From Paenibacillus sp. JQZ6Y-1 (GTDB lineage: Bacteria > Bacillota > Bacilli > Paenibacillales > Paenibacillaceae): a DNA stretch of 64,000 bases. Both the position numbers and the translations under genes were made by a program. How positions within the stretch are numbered: position 1 is the stretch's first letter; the number at the start of each line of letters is the position of its first letter. The notes beneath the pieces are model-generated. The model did not search any database. It had not been told where the DNA came from and worked only from the letters and a program-made list of their open reading frames with translations. This document shows positions 18,332 to 27,235 of the stretch, piece by piece. Location: positions 62,001 to 126,000 of the forward strand of contig NZ_JBFDUZ010000005.1 in the NCBI RefSeq assembly GCF_040719145.1. Reading direction: 5' to 3'.

Positions 18332-19825
18332 GTGTCTAATATTACCAAGCAAGAAATCGTGGATAGCGTTCCACAGCGCGGCTTTTTCGGTCATCCGCGC
18401 GGACTGTTCACTCTGTTTTTCACTGAATTTTGGGAGCGTTTTTCCTATTATGGGATGAGAGCGATCCTGCTTTATTACATGTACTATTCCATTAGCCAAG
18501 GCGGTCTTGGTATTGACGAAACGACTGCTACGGCGATTATGTCCATTTATGGATCGCTGGTGTACATGTCCGGTATCATCGGCGGCTGGTTGGCTGACCG
18601 TATATTCGGTACATCCAGAGCTGTCTTTTTCGGTGGCATACTCATTATGCTTGGGCATATCGTGCTTGCTATACCGGGGGGTGCCAGTCTGCTGTTCACC
18701 TCGATGGCACTGATCGTGCTTGGTACTGGCTTGCTAAAACCGAACGTATCTACCATTGTAGGTGAAATGTATAGTGAACAAGATAATCGCCGAGATGCCG
18801 GATTTAGTATTTTCTATATGGGGATCAACTTAGGCGGCTTCCTTGCTCCACTGATCGTCGGTACGATTGGAATGAATATTAACTTCCACTTTGGCTTTAG
18901 TTTGGCGGCAATCGGGATGTTTATCGGTCTGCTCGTGTTTATCTTTACTCGTAAAGGTAGTCTCGGACTCGCCGGTACTATCGTGCCGAATCCGATGAAC
19001 CCGCAGGAGCGGAAAAAGGTCTTCTCTATCCTTGCTGTCGGTGCGATTGTGATTGCAGTCATTGCGGCGCTAGCGATTTCGATGGGCTGGCTGACACTGG
19101 AATCGTTCGTACTCGTCGTTGCTGTACTGGGCGTATTGATTCCGATTTGCTATTTTGTCGTGATGTATCGCAGTCCGAAAACGACGGATGTAGAGCGTTC
19201 ACGCCTAACCGCATATATTCCGCTATTTATCGCTTCGGTCATGTTCTGGTCGATCCAAGAGCAAGGCTCAACGATTCTGGCACGATTCGCTGATAAGCGT
19301 ACACAGCTTGATTTTATGGGCATTCATATTTCGCCCGCATGGTTCCAATCACTGAATCCGCTGTTTATTATTGTGCTGGCTCCCGTATTTGCTTGGTTCT
19401 GGCTAAAGCTTGGTGATCGTCAGCCATCGATTCCACGCAAATTCGCTTTTGGTATTTTGTTCGCGGGTCTGTCGTTCCTCGTGATTCTGCTGCCTGCTTA
19501 CTTTGGCGGTGAAAATGCCTTGGTCAGCCCAATCTGGCTCGTACTGAGTTACTTTATCGTCGTGCTCGGTGAGCTGTGTCTGTCACCGGTTGGTCTATCT
19601 GCGACAACCAAGCTGGCTCCAGCAGCATTCTCTGCTCAAACGATGAGTCTCTGGTTCCTGTCAAACGCGGCAGCACAAGCGGTCAACGCTGTACTCGCCA
19701 ACTTCTATCATGAAGAAACCGAGATGATCTACTTTGGCGTTATCGGGGGTCTGGCGATTCTGCTCGGTATTGTGCTGTTCGCCCTTTCACCGAAGATTCA
19801 GGGTTATATGAAGGGTGTAAAATAG
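18332..19825 (+). CDS. Proton-dependent di/tripeptide transporter (POT/PTR family)
   Basis: A 497-residue, ~14-helix carrier that imports di- and tripeptides with protons. The POT signature ExxER appears as FWERFSYYGMRAILLYYM (about residues 27-45 from this start). FYMGINLGGFLAPL is the second family signature, and ELCLSPVGLS the late one. I chose the GTG at 18332 because AAGGAGG lies 7 bases before it; an open frame continues upstream through the leader hairpins. Closest type is DtpT/YclF. Confidence 0.9.
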   Translation: MSNITKQEIVDSVPQRGFFGHPRGLFTLFFTEFWERFSYYGMRAILLYYMYYSISQGGLGIDETTATAIMSIYGSLVYMSGIIGGWLADRIFGTSRAVFFGGILIMLGHIVLAIPGGASLLFTSMALIVLGTGLLKPNVSTIVGEMYSEQDNRRDAGFSIFYMGINLGGFLAPLIVGTIGMNINFHFGFSLAAIGMFIGLLVFIFTRKGSLGLAGTIVPNPMNPQERKKVFSILAVGAIVIAVIAALAISMGWLTLESFVLVVAVLGVLIPICYFVVMYRSPKTTDVERSRLTAYIPLFIASVMFWSIQEQGSTILARFADKRTQLDFMGIHISPAWFQSLNPLFIIVLAPVFAWFWLKLGDRQPSIPRKFAFGILFAGLSFLVILLPAYFGGENALVSPIWLVLSYFIVVLGELCLSPVGLSATTKLAPAAFSAQTMSLWFLSNAAAQAVNAVLANFYHEETEMIYFGVIGGLAILLGIVLFALSPKIQGYMKGVK

Positions 19826-19880
19826 CACGCTGCTTCTTTGATCAGCTGCTGTAAACGGCAATTAGCATAAAAATGTACAC

Positions 19881-19928
19881 CAAAAAAGGATGGGTCCAAC
19901 GCATAATGATGCGAAGACCCATCCTTTT
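19881..19928. terminator. Bidirectional terminator after the POT transporter
   Basis: AAAAGGATGGGTC pairs with GACCCATCCTTTT around a loop, with A/T runs on both sides. It serves the plus-strand transporter and, in reverse, the exopolysaccharide operon ending at 20046. Confidence 0.7.
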
Positions 19929-20045
19929 GTATATTCTTCTGCAACATACATCGCAGTTGATGCCACGCTACACCAGCTCATGATACATCTATTGAAACGC
20001 ATATATGCTAAATGGAATGGATCTGGCTTATACCATTCCCGTACT

Positions 20046-21341
20046 TCAACCGAAGCGCTTCGTTTTGTACCAGCTGGTTTTGCGACCGGTGAAAATATCC
20101 ACCAGCAGCGAGTAAAATGCTTTGATCGAGATAATCAGGAACAGCTGCGCATACGTGAAATAGGAAATGCACGATAATACAAAATTCTGCGTATTGCTCT
20201 GCCCAATATCCGATGCCAGCGCCAGATTGATCTGCAATACATAAATGTAATACATCAGCGCCCACGAAATGACGAGATAAATATATACGTCGCCAACAAA
20301 CTGGAACGGTGACACTACATTCGGATTGAACAGCGCGATGATCTGATACACAATATTTGCGATAAAGATAATATCCGAAACGATAATGGCGATCATAAAC
20401 CAGAAGTAGCTTGCTGCATAATACAACACCTGAATCTTGATCCGCCAACTCGAGCCGTTGAACAGATGATGAATATTATCCAGAATGACGCGGTAATTCC
20501 CCTTCGACCAACGCTGACGCTGACTCATATATACGCTCAGCTGCTCCGGTTCCTGCTGATACGCTTCTGCCTGTGGTGCGAGCGCAATCAGCTTGCCGCG
20601 GGTCAAAATATCAAATGTAATCGCCGTATCCTCCGTAATCGCATCTGGGTCCCAGCCGCCGATATCCTGAATCAGTGCAGTTTTGACGATAAAATTGGTG
20701 CCGGGAATGGTGCCGACTTTGAACAGCTCCCACAGCCCGGTGTGATGCACACGCTGAATGGTCACCAGCTCCAAGTTGATACAACGCGACAGGAAGTTTT
20801 GCCCACGGTTACGTGCCTTGTTGCGTCCAAATACAGCGCCGTATCGTCTTGGCTTCTCCAGTGCTTTTTGCACCAAAAACATGAGTGCATTCTTCTCTGG
20901 AGCAGCGTCGGCATCGTATACGCAGATCCATTCACCCTTCGTATGCTTGAGCGCTTCATTCAATGCGCCAGATTTGCCGCCTGTGCCTGTACGGTCGATA
21001 ATCATAAAGTCACGGTGCGCGTACTCTGGGCGCGCTTTTAGCCGATTCAGCGATTCGACCGTGCCGTCGGAGCAGTTGTCCGCGATAACGATCACCTGTA
21101 CTTTGTAATCGGGGTAATTCATATTCAAAATATGCTCGGTCGTAATGCCGACCACAATCTCTTCATTATGCGCCGGTACCATAACGGTGACAGTCGGGTA
21201 ATGTTCCATCGTTTCTGGGATGACGATGCCCGTTTTATTTTGCCGATTCATAAAACGGATCGCGCCTGCCATGATGACGATCGCTTCCAGCACTGCAATC
21301 CAGATGCTGATGATCGAGAATATCAGTATGCCATCTGCCAT
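20046..21341 (-). CDS. Membrane glycosyltransferase family 2 (YdaM/PgaC-like)
   Basis: A 431-residue processive glycosyltransferase. One N-terminal helix is followed by a GT-A domain with VPAHNEE, the metal-binding CVYDADAAPE, EDTAITFDIL and the QRQRWSKGNYR motif (QxxRW) that marks synthases of exported polysaccharides. Four C-terminal helices would form the channel. The ATG at 21339-21341 follows a G-rich site; a longer start lacks one. It begins four bases after the stop of a 45-codon gene and is last in a four-gene operon like B. subtilis ydaJKLMN. Polymer identity is unknown. Confidence 0.87.
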   Translation of the reverse strand: MADGILIFSIISIWIAVLEAIVIMAGAIRFMNRQNKTGIVIPETMEHYPTVTVMVPAHNEEIVVGITTEHILNMNYPDYKVQVIVIADNCSDGTVESLNRLKARPEYAHRDFMIIDRTGTGGKSGALNEALKHTKGEWICVYDADAAPEKNALMFLVQKALEKPRRYGAVFGRNKARNRGQNFLSRCINLELVTIQRVHHTGLWELFKVGTIPGTNFIVKTALIQDIGGWDPDAITEDTAITFDILTRGKLIALAPQAEAYQQEPEQLSVYMSQRQRWSKGNYRVILDNIHHLFNGSSWRIKIQVLYYAASYFWFMIAIIVSDIIFIANIVYQIIALFNPNVVSPFQFVGDVYIYLVISWALMYYIYVLQINLALASDIGQSNTQNFVLSCISYFTYAQLFLIISIKAFYSLLVDIFTGRKTSWYKTKRFG

Positions 21342-21345
21342 GTGC

Positions 21346-21483
21346 TTATCCCCGCCCCCGTTTATATTTGCGATTGACATGGCTGCGAAACCGCAGTGTT
21401 GCTATTGTCAGAATTAAGATGGCAACGCCGAACATTGCACTCACAACAATACATAAAGGTATAAACCAACTGGTATATGCCAT
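21346..21483 (-). CDS. Small single-helix membrane protein in the exopolysaccharide operon
   Basis: A 45-codon gene that is easily missed. It encodes one strongly hydrophobic helix (residues about 6-30) with a very basic tail ending KYKRGRG. GGGAGA lies upstream of its ATG, and its stop is four bases before the glycosyltransferase start. It fits tightly between the c-di-GMP receptor-like gene and the glycosyltransferase. I do not recognise a family; its place suggests a subunit or stabiliser of the synthase. Confidence 0.65.
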   Translation of the reverse strand: MAYTSWFIPLCIVVSAMFGVAILILTIATLRFRSHVNRKYKRGRG

Positions 21484-21518
21484 ATTTCATCTTCTCCCAA
21501 TCTTCATTTTGAACCGGA

Positions 21519-22394
21519 TCAGATGTATTCACCAATCAGGTCTGTTTCCGTATTGCGTTCCAGTGCGGCGATGACACCGTCTAGACTTTCGTATTTTTCA
21601 AATTGTTCCGCGTGGAACACCAATGCGCCTGAGCGAACGACGAGCTGTAGCTCCTGTGCTGACAAATCTGGAAAATACACATCCATCATTGCATCGCGAA
21701 TCCGGCGCGTCAGCGGCTGCAAATAATCCTTGTCCGTCATCGGGCAAATAATAATAAACCGTCCATTGTCGATCGCAAATTTGTAATCCTCAAAACGAAT
21801 TTGCTTCTGAATCGTATCTGACAGTAGCAACAGCAATCGTGCGTAGCCTGCTGAACCGACCGATTCGCGCACTAGCGGCAGAAATTCAATCTTGAACATA
21901 GCGATGCAGAAATTGTACCGATCTGCATACCGCCGCGCCAGATTCGAGTGCTTAATCAATGCTTCATTCAGCGCTGCCTTATTGCCGAGTGTCGTATCAA
22001 TATCCAGCTGCGGCGTCACATCTTGCAGCTCTTCCAACCGTTCTGCCAGTCGACGGTCACCGATGAGACTAAGCTTAATCAGCGCTCCCACCAGCACATT
22101 CGCCGGAACGAGGAAAAAATTAAAAAAGACGATCGGATTCAGCGGTGCATAGGTGACCATCCAAACAAAATAACTAACCATAAATATAAAAATAAATACG
22201 ACCGAAATGCCCCGTGGCAGCCATAAGCCTGCTGCCAGTCCAACCAGCGATCCGACGACAATGCCCAGCTCAAGCGCACCAAAGTGCTGGTTCAAATATA
22301 CATTCCAGAAAACAACCAGCTGCTGGATTACCGCAATGGCAATCAATAGCGAATAGCCGACCAACGTGCGGCGTACCGGTATACGATTTTTCAT
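21519..22394 (-). CDS. YdaK-like membrane protein with degenerate GGDEF domain (c-di-GMP receptor)
   Basis: A 291-residue protein with four to five N-terminal helices (about 10-112) and a C-terminal GGDEF-type domain. The active-site motif is replaced by DNGRF (residues 209-213), so cyclase activity is not expected. The inhibitory-site motif RxxD is intact as R200-F-E-D203, exactly five residues before the motif position. This combination characterises B. subtilis YdaK, a c-di-GMP receptor that controls an exopolysaccharide synthase. The ATG at 22392-22394 has GGAAGAG upstream. It follows the GH8-like gene by 25 bases. Confidence 0.85.
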   Translation of the reverse strand: MKNRIPVRRTLVGYSLLIAIAVIQQLVVFWNVYLNQHFGALELGIVVGSLVGLAAGLWLPRGISVVFIFIFMVSYFVWMVTYAPLNPIVFFNFFLVPANVLVGALIKLSLIGDRRLAERLEELQDVTPQLDIDTTLGNKAALNEALIKHSNLARRYADRYNFCIAMFKIEFLPLVRESVGSAGYARLLLLLSDTIQKQIRFEDYKFAIDNGRFIIICPMTDKDYLQPLTRRIRDAMMDVYFPDLSAQELQLVVRSGALVFHAEQFEKYESLDGVIAALERNTETDLIGEYI

Positions 22395-22419
22395 CCGTTC
22401 TCTTCCTTTTCTCCGTGTT

Positions 22420-23523
22420 TTAGCGTGTATGCTGCAATGACGTTTCGGCGAGTAGTGCCTGCAAATCGTCAAAAGCATGTGTATTTCCATCCGATACATA
22501 GCCGCCTGCATATGGGCCTTCTGCCGTTCGGAAGGCAATCATCCGCGTGTACAGCTGCTCTGCCCACTCTCGGTCATCCATTTGCAAGGCCAGTAGAATG
22601 GCGAGCCCATACACAGCAGGCGATTCATAATTGACCGCCCGCGTATGGTCAGCCGCGTGATAGCGTCCATATAGCTTGCCGTCCTGTTGAAACTGCTGCT
22701 TCATAAAGTTCACCAGTGCTTTCGGTGGCTGCTTCAATTCTGTCAAATGCAGCCCAATGATCAGCTGGTCGATCAGATTCACCTCTTGGTCATACTTGTA
22801 GGTGCCTTTTGTCACATCATACAACCGCGGGTAAAATAGTCCATCGTTTGGAATCTGGCGCAATAATTGCAAATGCTTGTCCACCTGTGCGGCAGTTGCC
22901 AGTCCATACTTCTGCATCTGCTCCAACGCAACCGTATCGATATACGTCAAACTCAGCTGGTCGGCAGAAGTGTCATGCTGAAAATCATGGTAATCCACCA
23001 GATACCCGTTGTTCAGTCCGTCCTGCCAAAGCGTGTCGGTAATGATTTTGGCGGTATCTAGATATTGCGGCTGCTTCCAGCGCTCATACGCATCCAGCAG
23101 CGCGCCAACGATACGCAGATCGTCGCCCAATGCGTAGGTGTTCACCCGTGATGTGCCATCCTCCTCTAGCTTCCAACGAATATAATGCTGAGGAGAGATA
23201 AAATAGGTCGTTAACAGCTTATATGTCTCGTCAAATGAAGTCTCGTTATCCTGCAACAGATTGTACTGCATCCACAGCCCCACCGATTCAGACAAAGCTT
23301 CCCGCCCAGCTACCACATTAGGATCAGTAGACGTTTCCGGTTGTAAATAGGAAGATATCGTGCCGTTGGCGTTACGCATATAATTGTCCATGAATTGTGC
23401 AGTTGAAGGGATATTGGATGTCATCGTATAACGCACCATGAAAAAGATCGCCATTCCTAGTACCACGGCAGCAATGATTACCAACGTAATCGTTCGCCTC
23501 CGGCGTAATCTCGCTGTGCGCAT
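22420..23523 (-). CDS. GH8-like glycosidase with membrane anchor (YdaJ-like)
   Basis: A 367-residue protein with an N-terminal basic segment and one signal/anchor helix (about 11-31). An all-alpha outer domain follows that resembles glycoside hydrolase family 8. The ALGDDLRIVGALLDAY segment and NGYLVDYHDFQHDTSADQLSLTYID are the visible landmarks. The same gene type opens the ydaJKLMN exopolysaccharide operon, where it probably trims or processes the polymer. GAGGAGGAAGG precedes the ATG at 23521-23523; a longer frame exists without a better site. Confidence 0.78.
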   Translation of the reverse strand: MRTARLRRRRTITLVIIAAVVLGMAIFFMVRYTMTSNIPSTAQFMDNYMRNANGTISSYLQPETSTDPNVVAGREALSESVGLWMQYNLLQDNETSFDETYKLLTTYFISPQHYIRWKLEEDGTSRVNTYALGDDLRIVGALLDAYERWKQPQYLDTAKIITDTLWQDGLNNGYLVDYHDFQHDTSADQLSLTYIDTVALEQMQKYGLATAAQVDKHLQLLRQIPNDGLFYPRLYDVTKGTYKYDQEVNLIDQLIIGLHLTELKQPPKALVNFMKQQFQQDGKLYGRYHAADHTRAVNYESPAVYGLAILLALQMDDREWAEQLYTRMIAFRTAEGPYAGGYVSDGNTHAFDDLQALLAETSLQHTR

Positions 23524-23639
23524 GCCTTCCTCCTCTACAAACAAAAAAAATGTCGAATTTAGTCTTAATATATAATCCAATTGTACTGATTTTTGGACTT
23601 TTATCCTACCCCTATTTGATAATAATTTTTATTTCCAAA

Positions 23640-25058
23640 TTAGGGCTTCCAAATGGGAAAGCGAATCTCAAATCGTGTCCCCTTTCCGATTGCACTTGTG
23701 ACCTCGATATGCCCCTGATGCGCCAAAACAATTTCTCTAGCAATCGCCATTCCCAGCCCCGTGCCACTGGAATCTGCTGTATTGGCTCCTCTATAATATC
23801 GTTCAAATAATCGCTCTTGTTCTTCTTCATTCATGCCAATGCCATCATCCGCAATATCTACTACTGCATGCTGCTCATCGGTATAGATACGAATATGAAT
23901 GCGTGTATCCGCAGGATTATGCTTAATGCAGTTCATGATGATATTCTCAAATGCCCTCTTCAAATAGTTCTCGTCACCCTCAACCTCGATATGGGCGGGC
24001 TTGTGCTCAAACTCAAAATGCTTTTGTTTCGCTTCTTCTAGACTAGTCAGCGCAATTGTCGTCTCTCTCAATACCTCGACTAGCTCCACCTTCTCTTTCC
24101 GAAACACAAAGCCATTATTTTGCAAACGGAAGCTCAGGTTAAAATCTTCAATCAAATATTCCATATACTCAATTCTGTGTTGCATCTTATCTGAAAAGGA
24201 GCGCACCTGATCAGACTCCCAATGATGATCAGGAGATGCCAGCAATACAGCATATCCTTTGACGACGGATAATGGCGTTTTTAAGTCATGTGATACACCA
24301 GTCATCCATTCCTCGCGTGTTTGCTCTAGCTTTTCTCTTTCGGTTTTGTTCTTTTTTAACGTGTCGGTTAATGCTTCAAGTGCTTGCAGCAATTCTGTAT
24401 ACGTTTTGAAGCCAGATTTTAGACGCCCTCTGGCAGAGCGACTGTTCACCTGATTCTTTTTGTTGCGTGGCTCCTGATACACACCTGCTGCTAGATTTTC
24501 GATCCACGATACGACGTGCAGCAGCGGTGCGCCAAAGCGTTTCCCAAAATAAACGGCAATGATACAGCCGGAAACGATCATGAATACGATCCAAAGATTG
24601 TTTGCCACCAAAAACATCCAGTTTTCATTTTGTATGCGCTCGCCTAAGATCCACGTCAGCTGACGATTATCCAATGACGCATACCACGTAGACAGATGGT
24701 ATCCGCTTTTCGCGGGATACATGTAATTGGAGACGAGCAAGCCCGGCGTATACTTGGCAGGAATGGATGCAGGGCGTTGAAATCCGAATATTTCGTTTCC
24801 GTCCTCGTCCAGAATTTGCAGCCATAACCCCTGTGCTGCCGCCGCTTGAAGCGCGGCAGCGTCTACCTGCACCGTACCCTCTTTCCATGAGGTAGCGCGC
24901 ACAATATCAGTGATTGGCAGCGAAGTGCTGGCTTGCTTCTGACTAAAAAACGTGCTCAATAACACGATACATATGAATAAAAGAGCAATCCAACAGATCA
25001 GCAGCAAAAATAAGCGAGATACAAAATGGTATGCAATTCGATTTCTTAATCGGGTCAT
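23640..25058 (-). CDS. Two-component sensor histidine kinase
   Basis: A 472-residue kinase with two helices (about 14-36 and 150-170), an outside sensor domain of about 110 residues, a linker, and a coiled region. The HisKA domain has H257 in VSHDLKTPLSVVKGY. The ATPase domain shows NCIKHNP, DDGIGM and GTGLGMAI. Its start overlaps the end of the response regulator gene by four bases. It lies directly upstream of the exopolysaccharide operon on the same strand, 116 bases away, so it may regulate that operon; this is inference from position. Confidence 0.87.
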   Translation of the reverse strand: MTRLRNRIAYHFVSRLFLLLICWIALLFICIVLLSTFFSQKQASTSLPITDIVRATSWKEGTVQVDAAALQAAAAQGLWLQILDEDGNEIFGFQRPASIPAKYTPGLLVSNYMYPAKSGYHLSTWYASLDNRQLTWILGERIQNENWMFLVANNLWIVFMIVSGCIIAVYFGKRFGAPLLHVVSWIENLAAGVYQEPRNKKNQVNSRSARGRLKSGFKTYTELLQALEALTDTLKKNKTEREKLEQTREEWMTGVSHDLKTPLSVVKGYAVLLASPDHHWESDQVRSFSDKMQHRIEYMEYLIEDFNLSFRLQNNGFVFRKEKVELVEVLRETTIALTSLEEAKQKHFEFEHKPAHIEVEGDENYLKRAFENIIMNCIKHNPADTRIHIRIYTDEQHAVVDIADDGIGMNEEEQERLFERYYRGANTADSSGTGLGMAIAREIVLAHQGHIEVTSAIGKGTRFEIRFPIWKP

Positions 25059-25768
25059 AGGTTTGTTCCATTCTGAGGAATATCAAGAATGTAGCCAAGA
25101 CCTCGAACCGTTTTTAGATATACAGGCTGACTCGGATTGTCTTCAATCTTCTCGCGCAAGCGTCTCATATGCACCATAACTGTGCTATCGCCGCCGTAAT
25201 ATTCGCCCCACACTTCACGGTATAGTTTCTGCTTGCTGATGAGCTGATTCGGTCGATGGCAAAAATATAACAACAGCTTGAACTCCTGCGCTGGACACTC
25301 CACTTGCTGTCCGTTCACGATCAGCTTACCGCTATGCTCCTCAACTTTAAAATGACCATAATCAAAGGTGACAGGTGCTTCCTGCTTGTATGTAACCATT
25401 CCCGAACGCTTCAAATGTGCCTTAATTCGCGCAGCAACTTCGAGTTGATTAAACGGTTTGGTAATATAGTCATCCCCGCCAAAGCTGAATCCTTGCAGCT
25501 TGTCGAGATCGGAATTCTTGGCAGTCAAAAATAAAACAGGTGCATCGGTGAACGAGCGAATCCGGTTGCACAATGTGAAGCCGTCCATATCCGGTAGCAT
25601 CACATCCAGAACGATTAACTGCGGCGCTTGCTGCTGCACCAGACGGATCGCTTGCTGTCCGTCAGAAGCAAACAATATATGCTGAAAGCCTTCTTTTTCC
25701 AGCGTGATCTTGATTAATTCCAAAATATGCGGATCATCATCCACAATCAAAAGATACGGTTGATTCAT
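25055..25768 (-). CDS. OmpR-family response regulator
   Basis: A 237-residue regulator with receiver domain (D10-D12, phospho-acceptor D55 in VLDVMLPDMDG, K in YITKPFN) and winged-helix output domain ending LKTVRGLGYIL. It is the partner of the overlapping kinase gene. AAAGGAAGGG precedes the ATG. A 68-codon frame ends 45 bases upstream on the same strand, and a structured RNA with terminator lies before that, so this operon may be under attenuation. Confidence 0.88.
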   Translation of the reverse strand: MNQPYLLIVDDDPHILELIKITLEKEGFQHILFASDGQQAIRLVQQQAPQLIVLDVMLPDMDGFTLCNRIRSFTDAPVLFLTAKNSDLDKLQGFSFGGDDYITKPFNQLEVAARIKAHLKRSGMVTYKQEAPVTFDYGHFKVEEHSGKLIVNGQQVECPAQEFKLLLYFCHRPNQLISKQKLYREVWGEYYGGDSTVMVHMRRLREKIEDNPSQPVYLKTVRGLGYILDIPQNGTNL

Positions 25769-25813
25769 ACCTGTATCCCTTCCTTTCCCACTTAAAGATA
25801 TTTTTTTACTTTT

Positions 25814-26020
25814 TTACATTATATTCAACTTGTTGGTTTTATGGCGAATGCGTCTCTTCCTCCGCCTTGTCTCCACCTTCATAAAATCTTGATCTACTTG
25901 CATAGCTTCGAGCTTCTTATCTAGCTTACCCATAATGTTTGGAACATCTGCACTAATTCCACCTTTACCAACACTACGCATCTTCTCTAACAACTTCTCA
26001 ATTTCTCGGTATTCCTGCAT
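25814..26020 (-). CDS. Small basic hypothetical protein (68 aa)
   Basis: The product begins with a charged helix (EYREIEKLLEKM) and ends with a very basic RRRKRRIRHK tail, which could bind nucleic acid. I do not recognise a family, and the Shine-Dalgarno is poor. The frame is open seven codons before the ATG up to a TAG. It may be a short real gene of the two-component operon or the last part of a decayed gene. Confidence 0.35.
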   Translation of the reverse strand: MQEYREIEKLLEKMRSVGKGGISADVPNIMGKLDKKLEAMQVDQDFMKVETRRRKRRIRHKTNKLNIM

Positions 26021-26099
26021 TTCCCGATCTCGTGCTGAATTCTATTTTTTACATACGTTGAATAGCATGGCAATCATCCTCTCAGTTTTAATGTAAACG

Positions 26100-26363
26100 C
26101 AAAAAAGCCGATTCTCGCATAGTAAATCTATGCAAAAATCGGCTTTAAAATACGTTTATTCGGTTTTTAATCAGAACTTCCTTTTGAAGAGCCTTTCGGT
26201 ACTCTTTTCCTTGTCTCCGGCAAAACGGGAGTGACGGACAACTTCTTTTAGCCTTCTTTTACCTCACTCTTCCTCATCTTTCGATAAGTCAGCAGGACCG
26301 AGGGGTATTACACATTATTCCGTATCTCCAGCAAATGGAGGTGTCGGGATGGAGCTAAATTAC
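26100..26363 (-). ncRNA. Unassigned structured RNA (candidate riboswitch or small RNA)
   Basis: This region codes for nothing plausible but is bounded by a good promoter and an intrinsic terminator on the minus strand. It contains several hairpins: CTCCATTTGCTGGAG; CTTATC-GAAA-GATGAG with a GNRA tetraloop; CTCC...GGAG enclosed by TGT...ACA; and AAGAGTACC-GAAA-GGCTCTT, a second GNRA hairpin with a TA bulge. The predicted length is about 260 bases. I compared it by eye with purine, TPP, SAM, lysine, glycine, M-box, c-di-AMP, c-di-GMP, guanidine and T-box consensus and found no fit. It lies upstream of the 68-codon frame and two-component system. Confidence 0.55.
26101..26146 (-). terminator. 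Terminator of the unassigned structured RNA
   Basis: AAAGCCGATT pairs with AATCGGCTTT, with an inner GCATAG/CTATGC stem, followed by a T run on the minus strand. It ends about 80 bases before the 68-codon frame, so it could also act as an attenuator for the downstream two-component genes. Confidence 0.75.
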
Positions 26364-26369
26364 AATTTT

Positions 26370-26398
26370 ATTATAGCTTTACTCGTCAAAAGTAGCAA
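26370..26398 (-). promoter_or_regulatory. SigA-type promoter of the structured RNA
   Basis: On the minus strand TTGCTA is followed after exactly 17 bases by a perfect TATAAT. Transcription would begin near 26363, just before the first hairpin. Confidence 0.6.
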
Positions 26399-26579
26399 TA
26401 TAATAAATATTTTAAATCTATAAATCAATTTTTCATATTTATAGAAAAAATCATACGTACTTTATTATTAAAATAAAATATACAAATTGATTAAACCATA
26501 AAGCTAGTTTGATCTTTAGATCAAATCTTCTTTAAATTAAGTTCATTTAACGTTTTTTTTATTTTATGTATATTTTTGG

Positions 26580-26585
26580 TATAAT
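26580..26585 (+). promoter_or_regulatory. Extended -10 element before the lipoprotein gene
   Basis: A perfect TATAAT with TG one base upstream (TGGTATAAT) forms an extended -10 element about 60 bases before the lipoprotein start. No good -35 is seen, as is usual for extended -10 promoters. The flanking DNA is very AT-rich. Confidence 0.5.
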
Positions 26586-26643
26586 GAATAGAATAATATT
26601 TATTGTTATTTCATCTTAAATTAGCTTAGGGAGGAACCCGAAT

Positions 26644-27144
26644 ATGAATTTTTCAAAGTTTGTATTAATGCTGGCTGTTTTAACTCTATTATTTTCTGGA
26701 TGCTCTGAAAAAGAAAAGGTAGTAGATAATCAAGCTCAAGCATTCAAAGTATTACAAACTGCTTTATTAGACACTAATAGTATTTTCGAGCAAACTACCA
26801 CTCAACAAAATAATGCAGTCCCCATTTTAAATCCTCATTATGGATCTGATTTGAATAAGGTTGAGACTAAATTGAATCAAAATTTCGATCAGAAAATTAC
26901 TAAAGAATTAATGGAGCACTATTTGACAACACAAAAGAAAAATGAATCTATTGTTTTAAAAGCTAACGAGAATGGAGCTGTGGATTCATATTTTCAGATA
27001 CACAATCCGACAAAACTAAATCTTAGTGACTTTATTATAGAAGGTGATTCAAAACTGTATAAATTCACCACTAAAAATCATCATACATTTACTATCAAAT
27101 GGATTGATTCAAAAACTGGATATAAGGTGACTGATTATATTTAA
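26644..27144 (+). CDS. Putative lipoprotein, unknown function
   Basis: A 166-residue protein with a signal peptide and lipobox LFSGC (lipidated Cys at about residue 20), so it should be anchored to the outer face of the membrane. The mature part is polar and Lys/Asn-rich, with no recognised domain. GGGAGG precedes the ATG. The gene is much more AT-rich than its surroundings and is alone between two terminators, consistent with horizontal acquisition. Confidence 0.7.
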   Translation: MNFSKFVLMLAVLTLLFSGCSEKEKVVDNQAQAFKVLQTALLDTNSIFEQTTTQQNNAVPILNPHYGSDLNKVETKLNQNFDQKITKELMEHYLTTQKKNESIVLKANENGAVDSYFQIHNPTKLNLSDFIIEGDSKLYKFTTKNHHTFTIKWIDSKTGYKVTDYI

Positions 27145-27235
27145 ATTATATGAGATAAACTTAATCAAATTTCTTTATAAATACAATACAGTTTGCTTAC
27201 AACGTTCAGTGTAATGGAAATTCTGCACTTAATAT

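Noticed and set aside
26100-26363. The structured RNA as an M-box, glycine or c-di-AMP riboswitch
   Set aside because: Short pieces (GGAGATACG, GGCAAAAC) look similar, but the order of conserved blocks does not fit any of these families.
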